A stretch of 64,000 bases of DNA from Kutzneria buriramensis (GCF_003387475.1 NZ_QUNO01000007.1:186001-250000), one strand, 5' to 3'; counted from the stretch's first letter, positions 9,096 to 18,056 are shown. Made by a program: numbers and translations. Notes: generated by a model not told the origin, from the letters alone.

Positions 9096-9638
9096 TTACG
9101 GGCCGGTGCGTTGGACCTGGTCGGGCGCCTGGCAGTCGGCCGGACCCGAACCGGCCGTCCAGGGGCTGACGCCCAGCTTGCCGGTGTTGCCGAGATCGAT
9201 CGGGCCGTCGGGCTTGCGGGTCTGCCAGGCCTGGCCGTCGCCCGGCGCGACGTCGAAGTACGTGCCGCTGGTGGCGACGACGGTCGAATCGGTGACGAGG
9301 TTCCGCCACAGCACGGTGGCCTCGGCCTGCTGGCCCGGCGCCAGGGTGATCGTGGTCGGCGGCTGTTGCAGGCTCGGCACCAGCGCCACCGAGTCGGCGC
9401 CGTTGTTCACCTTGACGTCGATCGGCTTGTGGTCCTCGTCGAGCACCCGCAGCGCCGGGTAGCCGGTCACGGTCAACGGCGCGGTGCCGCAGTTGCCGAG
9501 CCGGATCGGGACCAGCCGCAGCCCCATGGCCGCGTCGCCCGGGCCCAGCGAGATCACCGGCCCGTGCGATGGCTCCGCGGTGGTGCTGGTGGTCGTCGGC
9601 GTCGGCTGGGGCGCGGGCGCGGGGGTCGAGCAGCCCAC
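9096..9638 (-). CDS. DUF4232-type lipoprotein, start uncertain
   Basis: The frame from GTG 9638 gives 180 residues beginning MGCSTPAP, a lipobox cysteine followed by a Pro/Thr linker and a DUF4232-like beta domain (LRLVPIRLGNCGTAPLTVTGYP, VLWRN). The hydrophobic signal core LLLIGSAIFLVGC lies in frame upstream to about 9680, but that stretch has no ATG, GTG or TTG before a stop at 9687-9689. A GTG with a plausible n-region (VKAGTFS) sits at 9682, one base out of frame. Either a rare CTG start is used, a base has been lost or gained, or the gene is damaged. Function is unknown; it is exported to the outer face of the membrane if intact. Confidence 0.65.
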   Translation of the reverse strand: MGCSTPAPAPQPTPTTTSTTAEPSHGPVISLGPGDAAMGLRLVPIRLGNCGTAPLTVTGYPALRVLDEDHKPIDVKVNNGADSVALVPSLQQPPTTITLAPGQQAEATVLWRNLVTDSTVVATSGTYFDVAPGDGQAWQTRKPDGPIDLGNTGKLGVSPWTAGSGPADCQAPDQVQRTGP

Positions 9639-9715
9639 CAGGAAGATGGCAGAGCCGATCAGGAGAAGGTGCCGGCCTTCACCTGATCAACTCTGCCATG
9701 ACGGCCCAGATGGGT

Positions 9716-11890
9716 TCAGTCGATCAGCAGATCCTCGATGGTGATGGGGATGTGCCGGACCCGGATGCCGGTGGCGTTGTAGACCGCGTTGGCGACGGCC
9801 GCGGCCATCCCCACCGTGCCGATCTCGCCGATGCCCTTGGCGCCGACGGCGTTGTGCAGGGTGTCCGGGTATCGCAGGAAGTGCACGTCGATGTCGGGGA
9901 TGTCGGCGTTGACCGGCACCAGGTAGCCCGCGAGGTCGGCGTTGGCCGGGCGGCCGCCGGCCTCGAACTCCAGCGCCTCGTGCAGGGCCGCCGAGACGCC
10001 CCAGATCATGCCGCCGGCGATCTGGCTGCGCGCGGTCTTCTCGTTGATGATCCGGCCCGCGTCGAACACGCCGAGCATCCGCGACACCCGGGCCTCGCGG
10101 GTCCACCGGTGCACCCGGACCTCGCAGAACTGGGCGCCGAACGAGCTGAAGGAATGCTTGGTGTACTCGTCGCCGGGGGCCGAGGAACCGGTCGCGGACA
10201 GCGACTCACGGTCCAGCGCGCGCAGCAGCTCGCCGAACGACAGCGACCGGCCGCCGCCGAGCACGCGCCCGCCCTCGTACGACACCTCGACGCCGTGGAA
10301 CGGCGCGTCCGGCGCGGACGCGAGGCCGAGCAGGTCGTCGATCACCTGGGTGGCGGCGATCATGACGGCGGTGCTCGCGCTGGCGGTGGCGGTGGAACCG
10401 GCGGACATGCCGCCGGGCGGGTAGGCGGAGTCGCCCAGCCGGGGCGTGACGCGGTCCGCCGCGATGTCCAGGGATTCGCCGCCCACCAGGGACAGCACGG
10501 TCAGCAGGCCGGTTCCCGGGTCGGACCCGCCGGTCGAGACCACCGCGGTGTCGTCCGCGCGGAGCGTGATCTCGACCGAGGCCGGGAAGCGCAGCGCGGG
10601 GAACAGGGCGCTGGCCACGCCCATCCCGACGAGCCAGTCGCCGTCGGTGCGGCCCTGGGGCGTGCGCTGCGCCCAGCCGAACCGGGCCGCGCCGACGTGG
10701 AAGCACTCGTCGAGGTGCTTGCTCGACCACTGGAGGTCCTTGCCGACCGGCGCGGTCGCGTTGTTCCGCAGCCGTAGCTCGATCGGGTCCATGTTCAGCG
10801 CGACCGCCAGCTCGTCGATCGCGCTCTCCAGCGCGAACGATCCGGGCGCCTCGCCCGGCGCCCGCATGAACGTGGTCGGCGGCAGGTTCAGCGGCACGAT
10901 CTTCTGGCTCAGCGCCAGATTCTGCGTGGCGTAGTACTCCCGCGACGTGCCGTGCGAGGTCGGCTCGACGAAGGAGCGGTCCATCGCCGTGCTGCACCAG
11001 GAGTCGTGGCGCATCGCGATCAGCGTGCCCTGGTGGTCGGCGCCGAGCGTGAGCTTCTGGACGGTCGCGGCGCGGCCCGCGGTGGCGGTGAACACCTGCT
11101 CGCGGGCCAGCGCGGCCTTGACCGGACGGCCGAGCGCCCGGGCCGCCGCGGCGGCGAGGAACGCGGGCGCGGAGGTGCGCCCCTTGCCACCGAAAGCGCC
11201 GCCGACGAACGGGTTCACGGCGTGCACCCGCTCCGGACCGACCCCCAGCGCGGCCGCGAGCTCCATGACCTGGAGCATCGCCCCCTGGTTCCCGCTGTAG
11301 ACGGTCACGCCGCCGTCCCCCCACACGGCGACCGCGGAATGCGGCTCCATCGCGGCGTGGTTCTGCGGTGCGGTGCTGTACGTCGCCTCGACGACGACCG
11401 GGCTCGCCGCGAACGCCTCGTCGATGGACTCCACGCCGGGGGCGAGGATCTCCAGCGACGACGGCGAGCCGTCCCGCGACGGCGGCGCGTCCTCGGCGGT
11501 GGCCATGCCGTCGGCCATCGAGGTCGCGGCCGGCAGCGCCTGGTAGGAGACCTCGACGAGCATCGCCGCGTCGCGGGCCTGCTCGAACGTCTCCGCCACC
11601 ACGAAGCCGATCGCCTGCCCGTAGTACGCGACCTGGTCGTCCTGCAACGGAACCCACGTCTCGCCGAGCATCGGCGTGCTCACCGCGTGCAGCTCCAGCG
11701 GGTCGAACGGCGAATACACGCCCAGCACGCCGGGGGCGCTCTTCGCGGCCGTCACGTCCATGGCCACGATCCGGCCGCGGGCGATCGTGCTGAGCACGAG
11801 GTATCCGTAGGCCATGCCGGGGAAGTTGTGGTCGGCCCCGTAGCGCGCCTGGCCGGTGACCTTCAGCGGCGCGTCCACCCGACTCGTCAT
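9716..11890 (-). CDS. paoC: molybdopterin-binding large subunit of an aldehyde oxidase/xanthine dehydrogenase-type enzyme
   Basis: 724 residues from ATG 11890, which overlaps the stop of the FAD subunit in an ATGA junction. It starts [20 protein letters not shown], the standard entry of the family, and has FVGGAFGGKG, FMRAPGEAPG and the C-terminal GAKGIGEIGTVG motif, whose Glu is the catalytic base at the Mo centre. The length matches cytosolic or PaoC-like large subunits (~730). It would hydroxylate aldehydes or N-heterocycles. The long upstream extension of this frame past 11890 is a shadow of the FAD gene. Substrate unknown; the paoC name is by architecture. Confidence 0.88.
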   Translation of the reverse strand: MTSRVDAPLKVTGQARYGADHNFPGMAYGYLVLSTIARGRIVAMDVTAAKSAPGVLGVYSPFDPLELHAVSTPMLGETWVPLQDDQVAYYGQAIGFVVAETFEQARDAAMLVEVSYQALPAATSMADGMATAEDAPPSRDGSPSSLEILAPGVESIDEAFAASPVVVEATYSTAPQNHAAMEPHSAVAVWGDGGVTVYSGNQGAMLQVMELAAALGVGPERVHAVNPFVGGAFGGKGRTSAPAFLAAAAARALGRPVKAALAREQVFTATAGRAATVQKLTLGADHQGTLIAMRHDSWCSTAMDRSFVEPTSHGTSREYYATQNLALSQKIVPLNLPPTTFMRAPGEAPGSFALESAIDELAVALNMDPIELRLRNNATAPVGKDLQWSSKHLDECFHVGAARFGWAQRTPQGRTDGDWLVGMGVASALFPALRFPASVEITLRADDTAVVSTGGSDPGTGLLTVLSLVGGESLDIAADRVTPRLGDSAYPPGGMSAGSTATASASTAVMIAATQVIDDLLGLASAPDAPFHGVEVSYEGGRVLGGGRSLSFGELLRALDRESLSATGSSAPGDEYTKHSFSSFGAQFCEVRVHRWTREARVSRMLGVFDAGRIINEKTARSQIAGGMIWGVSAALHEALEFEAGGRPANADLAGYLVPVNADIPDIDVHFLRYPDTLHNAVGAKGIGEIGTVGMAAAVANAVYNATGIRVRHIPITIEDLLID

Positions 11891-12849
11891 CGAAGGCCTC
11901 CCTCGGTGAGTTCCAGCAGCGCGCGGACGATCGTCCGCTTGAGCAGCGACGCCTTGAAGGCGTTGCCGGCCAGCAGTTCGGCGGTGTCGACCGCCTTCGA
12001 CGCGGCCTCCTCGAACGACGCGAGGCCGACCGGCTTGCCGCGCAGCGACTCCTCGACCGCGGGCAGTCGCCACGGCACCGTGGCCACGCCGCCGGCCGCC
12101 ACCCGGGCGTCGACGATGCGCCCGTCCTGGACGTCCAGCGCGACCGCGGCCGAGCACAGGGCGAACTCGTACGACTGGCGGTCCCGCACCTTGACGTAGG
12201 TGGAGTGCGCCGCCCAGTCCTTGCGCGGCACGTGCACCTCGGTGATCAGCTCGCCGGGGCGGAGGTCGTTCTCGACGTCCGGCGTGTCCCCGGGCTGACG
12301 GTAGAAGTCGCGCAGCGCGACGACGCGCTCGCCGTCCTCGCTGACCAGCCGGATCTCGGCGTCGAGCGCCACCAGGGCGACCGCGACGTCGCTGGCATGG
12401 GTCGCCACGCAGTGTTCGCTGGCGCCGAAGATGGCGTGCATCCGGTTGGCGCCGTTGACGGCTGGGCAACCGCTGCCGGGCTCGCGCTTGTTGCACGGCA
12501 TCGCGACGTCACGGAAGTAGGTGCAGCGGGTGCGCTGCAACAGGTTCCCGCCGATGCTGGCCATGTTGCGCAGCTGCTGGGACGCGCTCAGCAGCAGGGC
12601 GCGGGAGATCGCCGGGTACACGCCGGGGTGCGCGGCGATGTCGGCCATTCGCTCCAGCGCGCCGACGCGCAGCCCGGCGGAGGTGTCGATGCCCCGTAAC
12701 GGGAGCTCGTTGATGTCCAGGACGTGTTGGGGCGTCAGGACATTGAGCTTCATGAGGTCGACGAGGGTGGTGCCGCCGGCCAGGAACGTGCCCGGCGTGG
12801 CCAGCGCCGCGTCGACCGTCGCGGGCGCCGTGAGCTCAAACGGTCGCAT
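11887..12849 (-). CDS. paoB: FAD-binding subunit of the molybdenum aldehyde oxidase, PaoB-like with [4Fe-4S] cysteines
   Basis: 320 residues. FAD-binding motifs are [14 protein letters not shown] near residues 21-34 and the [12 protein letters not shown] stretch at 98-109. Four cysteines at 109, 119, 128 and 147 lie in an insertion between the FAD subdomains, the pattern of the extra [4Fe-4S] cluster known from E. coli PaoB and 4-hydroxybenzoyl-CoA reductase. It passes electrons from the [2Fe-2S] subunit to FAD. It starts 14 bp inside the end of the iron-sulfur gene and overlaps the large subunit by 4 bp. Confidence 0.88.
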   Translation of the reverse strand: MRPFELTAPATVDAALATPGTFLAGGTTLVDLMKLNVLTPQHVLDINELPLRGIDTSAGLRVGALERMADIAAHPGVYPAISRALLLSASQQLRNMASIGGNLLQRTRCTYFRDVAMPCNKREPGSGCPAVNGANRMHAIFGASEHCVATHASDVAVALVALDAEIRLVSEDGERVVALRDFYRQPGDTPDVENDLRPGELITEVHVPRKDWAAHSTYVKVRDRQSYEFALCSAAVALDVQDGRIVDARVAAGGVATVPWRLPAVEESLRGKPVGLASFEEAASKAVDTAELLAGNAFKASLLKRTIVRALLELTEGGLR

Positions 12850-13303
12850 CGGCGCTCCCCGCCATCTCCGAGGTCGCCTGCCGGACCGCGGCGACGATGT
12901 TCGGGTACGCCGAGCAGCGGCACAGGTTGCCGGACATGAACTCCCGCACGTCCTCGACGTCCTGGCGCGCGGCGGCGACCGCCGACATGATCTGGCCCGA
13001 GGTGCAGAACCCGCACTGCAACGCGTCCTGCTCGACGAACGCCCGCTGGACCGGGTGCAGGCAGTCCTCTGTGGACAGTCCCTCCACCGTGGTGACGGGC
13101 CGCCGCACGGTCGCGGCCAGTGTGAGGCACGCGAGCACGGGGCGGCCGTCGACGTGCACCGTGCACGCGCCGCACTGGCCCCGGTCGCAGCCCTTCTTGG
13201 GGCCCGTGAGGCCGACGCGTTCGCGCAGCGCGTCGAGCAGCGTGACGCCGGGTTCGACGTTCAGGCGCTCGGTCTTGCCGTTGATTTCGAGTGAGATGTC
13301 CAC
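12836..13303 (-). CDS. paoA: [2Fe-2S] subunit of the molybdenum aldehyde oxidase, PaoA-like
   Basis: 155 residues from ATG 13303. The plant-ferredoxin-type cluster is held by Cys39, Cys44, Cys47 and Cys59 ([12 protein letters not shown]), the second cluster by Cys97, Cys100, Cys128 and Cys130 (QCGFC, NLCRC). Unlike E. coli PaoA there is no twin-arginine signal: the protein begins directly with [10 protein letters not shown], so the complex should stay in the cytoplasm. It is the first gene of the minus-strand operon and faces a TetR gene across a short promoter region with an 18-bp palindrome. Confidence 0.9.
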   Translation of the reverse strand: MDISLEINGKTERLNVEPGVTLLDALRERVGLTGPKKGCDRGQCGACTVHVDGRPVLACLTLAATVRRPVTTVEGLSTEDCLHPVQRAFVEQDALQCGFCTSGQIMSAVAAARQDVEDVREFMSGNLCRCSAYPNIVAAVRQATSEMAGSADATV

Positions 13304-13360
13304 CGGATCTCTTTCGTTGCCGGCCCGAACCGGATACCCGTCCGGTTCCCCGTAGACGCT

Positions 13361-13378
13361 AGCGGATTAGAATCCGCT
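13361..13378. promoter_or_regulatory. 18-bp palindromic operator between the oxidase operon and tetR
   Basis: AGCGGATT-AG-AATCCGCT is a perfect inverted repeat centred 13369-13370 in the 114-bp divergent promoter region. It lies 58 bp before the oxidase start and 40 bp before the TetR ATG, well placed for one TetR dimer to repress both directions. Confidence 0.75.
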
Positions 13379-13417
13379 TCGCACCCTGGAGTTGCTCCCG
13401 ATGACCGGAGGGGCAAG

Positions 13418-13990
13418 ATGACGGGATCGGTCAGCCCACGGCGCGCCGACACCCGGCGCAATCACGAGCGTATCCTCGCGGCGGCGGCGGAGTCCCTGGC
13501 CCGTTCGGCGGAGCTGTCGTTCAACGCCATCGCGAAACGGGCCGAGGTCGGGGTCGGCACGGTGTACCGCCACTTCCCGACGCCCGAGGCGCTCATCCTG
13601 GCGGTGTACCAGCGCGAGGTCCGGCACCTCGTGGACGTCGTGCCCCGGCTGCTCGCCGCGCATCCGCCCGAGGCGGCCTTCCGGATCTGGATCACCGACT
13701 ACCTTGCGCAGTACATGATGACCAAGCGGGGGCTGGCCGACGCCCTGGCCGTCGCGAGGAGGTCTCGCGGGGAGCTGCCCACCAACGCGTACGGGGCGAT
13801 GGTGGCAGCGGTCTCGACTCTGCTGGAAGCGAACGCCGCCGCCGGGACCGTCCGTGACGACCTGGCGCCGGAGACGGTGCTGCGTGGGCTGGCCGGGCTG
13901 CTCTACCTCAGCCCCGCCGACGACTGGCGTGGGCAGACGGCGGCGCTGACCGACCTGCTCTGGCGCGGCATGCGCAGCGGCGGACCGTGA
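13418..13990 (+). CDS. TetR-family regulator, likely repressor of the aldehyde oxidase operon
   Basis: 190 residues. The N-terminal helix-turn-helix covers residues ~15-60 (RILAAAAESLARSAELSFNAIAKRAEVGVGTVYRHFPTP), with the usual recognition helix ending VYRHF. The rest is a helical ligand-binding domain of the SCO4008 C-terminal kind. The ATG at 13418 is preceded by GGAGGGGCAAG. Divergent placement and the palindrome suggest it represses the oxidase genes until a substrate-like ligand binds. Its stop abuts the stop of the convergent STAS gene with no gap. Confidence 0.88.
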   Translation: MTGSVSPRRADTRRNHERILAAAAESLARSAELSFNAIAKRAEVGVGTVYRHFPTPEALILAVYQREVRHLVDVVPRLLAAHPPEAAFRIWITDYLAQYMMTKRGLADALAVARRSRGELPTNAYGAMVAAVSTLLEANAAAGTVRDDLAPETVLRGLAGLLYLSPADDWRGQTAALTDLLWRGMRSGGP

Positions 13991-14401
13991 TCACGTGATC
14001 GACGGGAGCGCCTGCGCCAGCGTGATGACCACGTCCAGCTGCGCGTGCAGGCCGGTCGTCATGATCGGAACCCGGGTGGCGCGGGAGCCGGCGACCACCA
14101 GTAGGCGGGTGTGCAGGCGTCGGTGCTCGTTGTGGGCCTCGATGAGGACCGACAGGCCGGGGGAGGCCAGGTAGGTGACGCCGCTGAGGTCGACGATCAG
14201 CGGTGTGGCGGCGGTCGTGTTACGCCGCGCCTTCGCGAGATGCGCTCGGAACAGGGGAGCGGTGTCCGTGTCGATCTCCCCGACGAAGCGGAGAACCGTT
14301 GTCGCCCCGACGGTCTCCCGGCGGACGTCGAGGACCTGCTCGGCATCCGGCCATCTCTCGCGCCGGGCGGCGTCGGGTATGTCCTGCGGAGAGCTCATCA
14401 T
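13991..14401 (-). CDS. STAS-domain anti-sigma factor antagonist
   Basis: 136 residues from ATG 14401 (a second ATG follows directly). The STAS fold is visible from residue ~25: VLRFVGEIDTDTAP, LIVDLSGVTYLASPGLSVLIEAHNEHRR and a C-terminal amphipathic helix. The phosphorylatable Ser of the D-x-S-G-L switch appears as Ser in YLASPGLS. Proteins of this size bind RsbW-like anti-sigma kinases. No anti-sigma kinase adjoins it; the nearest candidate partner in the window is the SpoIIE/HATPase protein near 56-59 kb, on distance alone a weak link. Confidence 0.8.
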   Translation of the reverse strand: MMSSPQDIPDAARRERWPDAEQVLDVRRETVGATTVLRFVGEIDTDTAPLFRAHLAKARRNTTAATPLIVDLSGVTYLASPGLSVLIEAHNEHRRLHTRLLVVAGSRATRVPIMTTGLHAQLDVVITLAQALPSIT

Positions 14402-14478
14402 CGCGACGTCCTGGTGGTGAGTGTGGGCAGGGCACTGGGAAAGAAGTAGCCACTGGCGGACGCGGCGAAACCTTCGGC

Positions 14479-14690
14479 TCAGCTGTCGGCGTCGTGAAAC
14501 GGATCGGTGATGGCGCGTAGCGCGGTGAGGGTCTCCTTGAGCTGACGCATGCGGGCCCGGCCGAGGGTGTTCTCCCACGCGGTCCCGATGGCGCGGATCA
14601 CCGGGATGCCGAGCTCCACCAGGCCCATTCCCTTCGGGGTGACCGTCACCAGGCGGGCGCGGGCGTCGCTGGGGTCCGGGATGCGCCGCG
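14479..14690 (-). pseudogene. C-terminal remnant of a MarR-family regulator
   Basis: The frame ending at 14479 contains RIPDPSDARARLVTVTPKG, the wing and D-x-R-x-x-x-x-x-T-x-x-G signature of MarR proteins, followed by a normal dimerisation helix. Upstream of about 14690 the frame turns into Pro/Arg-rich sequence with no helix-turn-helix, and the next 160 bases carry the promoter of the divergent TetR gene. The DNA-binding half has been lost or scrambled, so I read this as a decayed regulator rather than a working gene. Confidence 0.6.
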
Positions 14691-14824
14691 GTCCGCAGGT
14701 CGCGGGCCCGGCCCTGGCCCTTCTGCTGTTGTCCACCGGGCGCGTGCAGCCGGCACTCGAGTCGCTGCACGGCCCCGGGCTCTCGGTCCTGGAAAGGGTG
14801 TGACCCGCTCCACGTCGGCCAGTC

Positions 14825-14854
14825 TTGCACGGAGTGCAGAACTGCACTTAGTGT
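14825..14854 (+). promoter_or_regulatory. promoter and overlapping palindromic operator of the TetR-MMPL pair
   Basis: A -35 TTGCAC at 14825-14830 and -10 TAGTGT at 14849-14854 are separated by 18 bases. Between them lies the perfect palindrome AGTGCAG-AA-CTGCACT (14833-14848). Transcription would begin close to 14861, where the GTG start codon is, so the mRNA is probably leaderless. A repressor on the palindrome would block RNA polymerase directly. Confidence 0.65.
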
Positions 14855-14860
14855 AAACAT

Positions 14861-15496
14861 GTGGGCAGGGCACTCGACGGCCGCGAGGCGGCCAGCATGG
14901 AGCGTCGCCGGCGGCGGATCGTCCGCGCGGCGACCGAGCTGCTGGCCGAGCACGGCGTCGAGAGCCTGTCGGTGGACGACGTGGCGGTGCGGGCGGAGGT
15001 GTCGCGCCGCACCGTGTTCAACTACTTCCACTCCACCGAGGAACTGCTCATCGCAGTTGGCACCGACATACTCGGCGAGGCCGTCGACAGCCTGCAGATG
15101 GACGGTCCGCCGGCCGCCATGGGCGGTCACGCGGCGCTGCTCGACGACCTGGCCGCGCTGCTGCGGTCGATCGACTTGCTGGGCACGATGATCCGGCTGA
15201 CCCACATCCTCGGTCCGATGGGGCACCAGGACGCGCGGGTGCTGGCGATCGTGCGCGACACCATGCTCAGCGTCAGTGACCGGCTGCTGACAACGGCCAG
15301 CCGGCGGCATCCCGACGTGCCGGAGCTCGACGTGGAGCTCCTGGTGTCGAGCCTGCTCGGCGGCCTGATCGTGCTGCACAAGAGCTGGACGGTGCGGTCC
15401 GGCCTCGCGGACACGCCGGAGACCAGGCAGCTGTGGGCGGAGCTGTTCGACCGCTTCATCGCCCAGCTGCGCGACGGCTTCCGCGCCCTGGGCTGA
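14861..15496 (+). CDS. TetR-family regulator of the MMPL exporter
   Basis: 211 residues from GTG 14861; an ATG at 14859 is out of frame. The helix-turn-helix is RIVRAATELLAEHGVESLSVDDVAVRAEVSRRTVFNYF near residues 20-57. The C-terminal domain is all-helical. It sits 55 bp upstream of the MMPL transporter on the same strand, and its promoter contains a palindrome overlapping the core elements, so autoregulation and control of the exporter are the simple reading. There is no Shine-Dalgarno site, consistent with a leaderless start. Confidence 0.85.
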   Translation: MGRALDGREAASMERRRRRIVRAATELLAEHGVESLSVDDVAVRAEVSRRTVFNYFHSTEELLIAVGTDILGEAVDSLQMDGPPAAMGGHAALLDDLAALLRSIDLLGTMIRLTHILGPMGHQDARVLAIVRDTMLSVSDRLLTTASRRHPDVPELDVELLVSSLLGGLIVLHKSWTVRSGLADTPETRQLWAELFDRFIAQLRDGFRALG

Positions 15497-15551
15497 GCCC
15501 TCCCCACGACTCCCTGCACGACCTTGTCCGTTGCGACCCCGGAGCACCGCC

Positions 15552-18047
15552 ATGGCGCAGTTGTTGTACCGTCTCGGCCGTTTCGCGGCCAGAAATCCCT
15601 TGCGAGTGCTGGGTTTCTGGATATTAGCGCTGGCCGCGGCGGTGACCGCCTTCCTGACCGTGGGCGGCACCCTGGCCTCGACCTTCAGCATCCCCGGCAC
15701 CCAAACCGCGGCCGTCACGGCGAAACTCGCCGACAAGCTGCCGAACCTGGCCGGTGGCACCGGCACGGTCGTCTTCCGGACCGCCGACGACAAGCCGTTC
15801 ACCGCGGAGCAGCGCAAGGACATCAGCGCGCTGTTGGCCGGCCTCAAGGGACACGACCACGTCCGGGACGTCGTTGACCCGTTCGCGGTGCAGCAGCAGA
15901 TCGCCGACCAGCACAAGCAGCTGGCCAACGGCCAGAAGCAGGTCGACGACGGCAAGGCGCAGATCGCGGCCGGACGGCAGCAGCTGGCCGCCGCGCAGCA
16001 GCAGCTGAACGCCGCGAAGGCCGCCGCCGCGGGCAACCCCGCCGCCGCGGCGCAACTCGACCAGCAGCAGACGCAGCTCGACGCGCAGACCAAGCAGTTG
16101 GACGCCTCCGACGCGCAGATCGCGGCCAAGTCCAAGCCGCTGGAGCAGGGCAAGCAGCTGCTCGACTTCGCCTCGAAGGCCCGCACCGTCTCCACCGACG
16201 GGACCGCCGCCACCGGCGCCGTGATGTTCAGCGACGACCTGTACTCGCTGCCGCAGGAGGCCAAGGACGGCGTGGCCCACAAGCTGGACGCCGCCTCGAT
16301 CCCGGGCGTCCAGGTCGACTACTCGTCGGAGATCGCGCAGTCCACCAACGGCCTGGTCGGTCCGGGTGAGGTCACCGGCCTGATCGTGGCGGCCCTGGTG
16401 CTGCTGCTGATGCTGCGCACGCTGCTGGCCACGGTGCTGCCGCTGATCTCCTCGCTGGTCGGCGTGGGCGTCGGCGTCGCCGGGGCGATGGCGTTCTCCG
16501 GCGTGGTCGACATGGCGTCGGTGACGCCGGTGCTCGGCCTCATGCTGGGCCTGGCCGTCGGCATCGACTACTCGCTGTTCATCATCAACCGGCATCGGCG
16601 GCAACTCCGCGGTGGCATGGACCTGCACGAGTCGATCGGGCTGGCCAACGGGACCGCCGGCGGCGCCGTGGTCTTCGCCGGTGCCACGGTCATCGTCGCG
16701 CTGCTCGCGCTCAACGTCACCGGGATTCCGTTCCTGGGCGTGATGGGCGACGTCGCCGCGGTGTGCGTGGCCATCGCGGTGCTGGTCGCGATCACGTTGC
16801 CGGCGGCCCTGATGCGGATGGTCGGAACGCGACTGTTGACCCGGCGCATGCGGGCCGCCGTCGGCAAGGACGAGCACGGCGAGCCGGCGCCGCGCCCGAT
16901 GCCGACCTGGCGCGCCGTGGTGACCGCGGTGCTGGCGATCGGGGCTCTGCTGGTGATCGCCGCGCCCGCGTTGTCGATGCGGCTGGGGCTGCCGGACGGT
17001 TCGGCCCAGGACACCTACTCCACGGCGTACCGGACGTTCAAGACCGTCGCCGACAAGTTCGGCACCGGTGTCAACGGCCCGCTGCTGATCACCGCGCAGG
17101 CGCCGAAGCCGGTTGCCGCCGCCGACGTGCTCACCGCGCAGGTCGACATTGCCCGCGAGCTGAGCCAGCAGCGGGACGTGGTCGCGGTCGCGCCGGCGGG
17201 AGTGGCCGACAGCAAGGACTTCTTCGCCTTCCAGGTGATCCCGGCCGACGGCCCGACCAGCCAGTCCACCGCCGACCTGGTGACCCGGCTGCGGGCGCTG
17301 CCGGCGCTGCGCGGCGACATCACTGGGGGCATCACCCTCGGCGTCGCGGGCACCGCCAGCGCCAACATCGACGTCTCCGACAAGCTGGCCGGAGTGCTGC
17401 CCGAGTACCTGATCGTGGTGGTGGGCCTGTCCCTGCTGATCATGATCATGGTGTTCCGGTCGCTGCTGGTGCCGCTGATCGCGACCGCCGGCTACGTGCT
17501 GTCGCTGTTCGCCGCCTTCGGCGCGGTCGTCGCCGTCTACCAGTGGGGCTGGCTGTCCGCGGTGTTCGGTGTGCACGATCCCGGGCCGGTGCTGGACTTC
17601 GCGCCGATCATCCTGATGGGCGTGCTGTTCGGGCTGGCCATGGACTACCAGCTGTTCCTGGTGTCCGGCATGCGGGAGGCGTACGTGCACGGCGTGCCGG
17701 CGCGCGCGGCGATCACCGCCGGCCTGCGCAACGGCCGGGCCGTGGTGACCGCGGCCGCGATCATCATGGTGTCGGTCTTCGGCGGCTTCGTGTTCTCCGA
17801 GCTGACGCTGGTCCGGCCGCTGGGTATGGGCCTGGCCGTCGGCGTGCTGTTCGACGCGTTCGTGGTGCGGATGCTGCTGGTGCCGGCGCTGATGCATCTC
17901 ACCGGCCGTGCCGTCTGGTGGTTGCCCCGCTGGCTGGACCGGGTGCTGCCCAATGTGGATGTGGAGGGCGCGGCGCTGGAGCGCAGCCACCCGCTGCCGG
18001 GCGCCGAGCCGGTCGTGGAGGCGGAACGCGAGACGGTGTCGAGCTGA
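15552..18047 (+). CDS. MMPL-family RND-type membrane transporter
   Basis: 831 residues from ATG 15552, chosen for the GGAG site at 15541 over the longer frame from 15531. Topology is the MMPL pattern: one N-terminal helix, a large extracellular domain, five helices, a cytoplasmic stretch, then the same again. The first extracellular domain carries a long Gln/Ala-rich coiled-coil insert (about residues 110-220) instead of a compact porter domain. GIDYSLFIINRHR and AMDYQLFLVSGMREAY are the two MMPL D-Y motifs used in proton coupling. Such proteins export lipids, siderophores or antibiotics; with its own TetR a resistance or lipid export role is likely. Confidence 0.9.
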   Translation: MAQLLYRLGRFAARNPLRVLGFWILALAAAVTAFLTVGGTLASTFSIPGTQTAAVTAKLADKLPNLAGGTGTVVFRTADDKPFTAEQRKDISALLAGLKGHDHVRDVVDPFAVQQQIADQHKQLANGQKQVDDGKAQIAAGRQQLAAAQQQLNAAKAAAAGNPAAAAQLDQQQTQLDAQTKQLDASDAQIAAKSKPLEQGKQLLDFASKARTVSTDGTAATGAVMFSDDLYSLPQEAKDGVAHKLDAASIPGVQVDYSSEIAQSTNGLVGPGEVTGLIVAALVLLLMLRTLLATVLPLISSLVGVGVGVAGAMAFSGVVDMASVTPVLGLMLGLAVGIDYSLFIINRHRRQLRGGMDLHESIGLANGTAGGAVVFAGATVIVALLALNVTGIPFLGVMGDVAAVCVAIAVLVAITLPAALMRMVGTRLLTRRMRAAVGKDEHGEPAPRPMPTWRAVVTAVLAIGALLVIAAPALSMRLGLPDGSAQDTYSTAYRTFKTVADKFGTGVNGPLLITAQAPKPVAAADVLTAQVDIARELSQQRDVVAVAPAGVADSKDFFAFQVIPADGPTSQSTADLVTRLRALPALRGDITGGITLGVAGTASANIDVSDKLAGVLPEYLIVVVGLSLLIMIMVFRSLLVPLIATAGYVLSLFAAFGAVVAVYQWGWLSAVFGVHDPGPVLDFAPIILMGVLFGLAMDYQLFLVSGMREAYVHGVPARAAITAGLRNGRAVVTAAAIIMVSVFGGFVFSELTLVRPLGMGLAVGVLFDAFVVRMLLVPALMHLTGRAVWWLPRWLDRVLPNVDVEGAALERSHPLPGAEPVVEAERETVSS

Positions 18048-18056
18048 CATCGGCCT

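Noticed and set aside
9716-12496. 926-codon continuous frame as a fused FAD-molybdopterin protein
   Set aside because: Only the part from ATG 11890 has homology; the upstream part is a shadow of the FAD subunit, and the ATGA junction marks two genes.
13989-14000. GATCACGTGATC palindrome at the stop codons of the TetR and STAS genes
   Set aside because: It lies at the convergent 3' ends, not in a promoter, so an operator role is unlikely; probably chance.
15624-18050. 808-codon minus-strand frame opposite the MMPL gene
   Set aside because: His/Gln/Arg-rich antisense shadow of a membrane protein gene.
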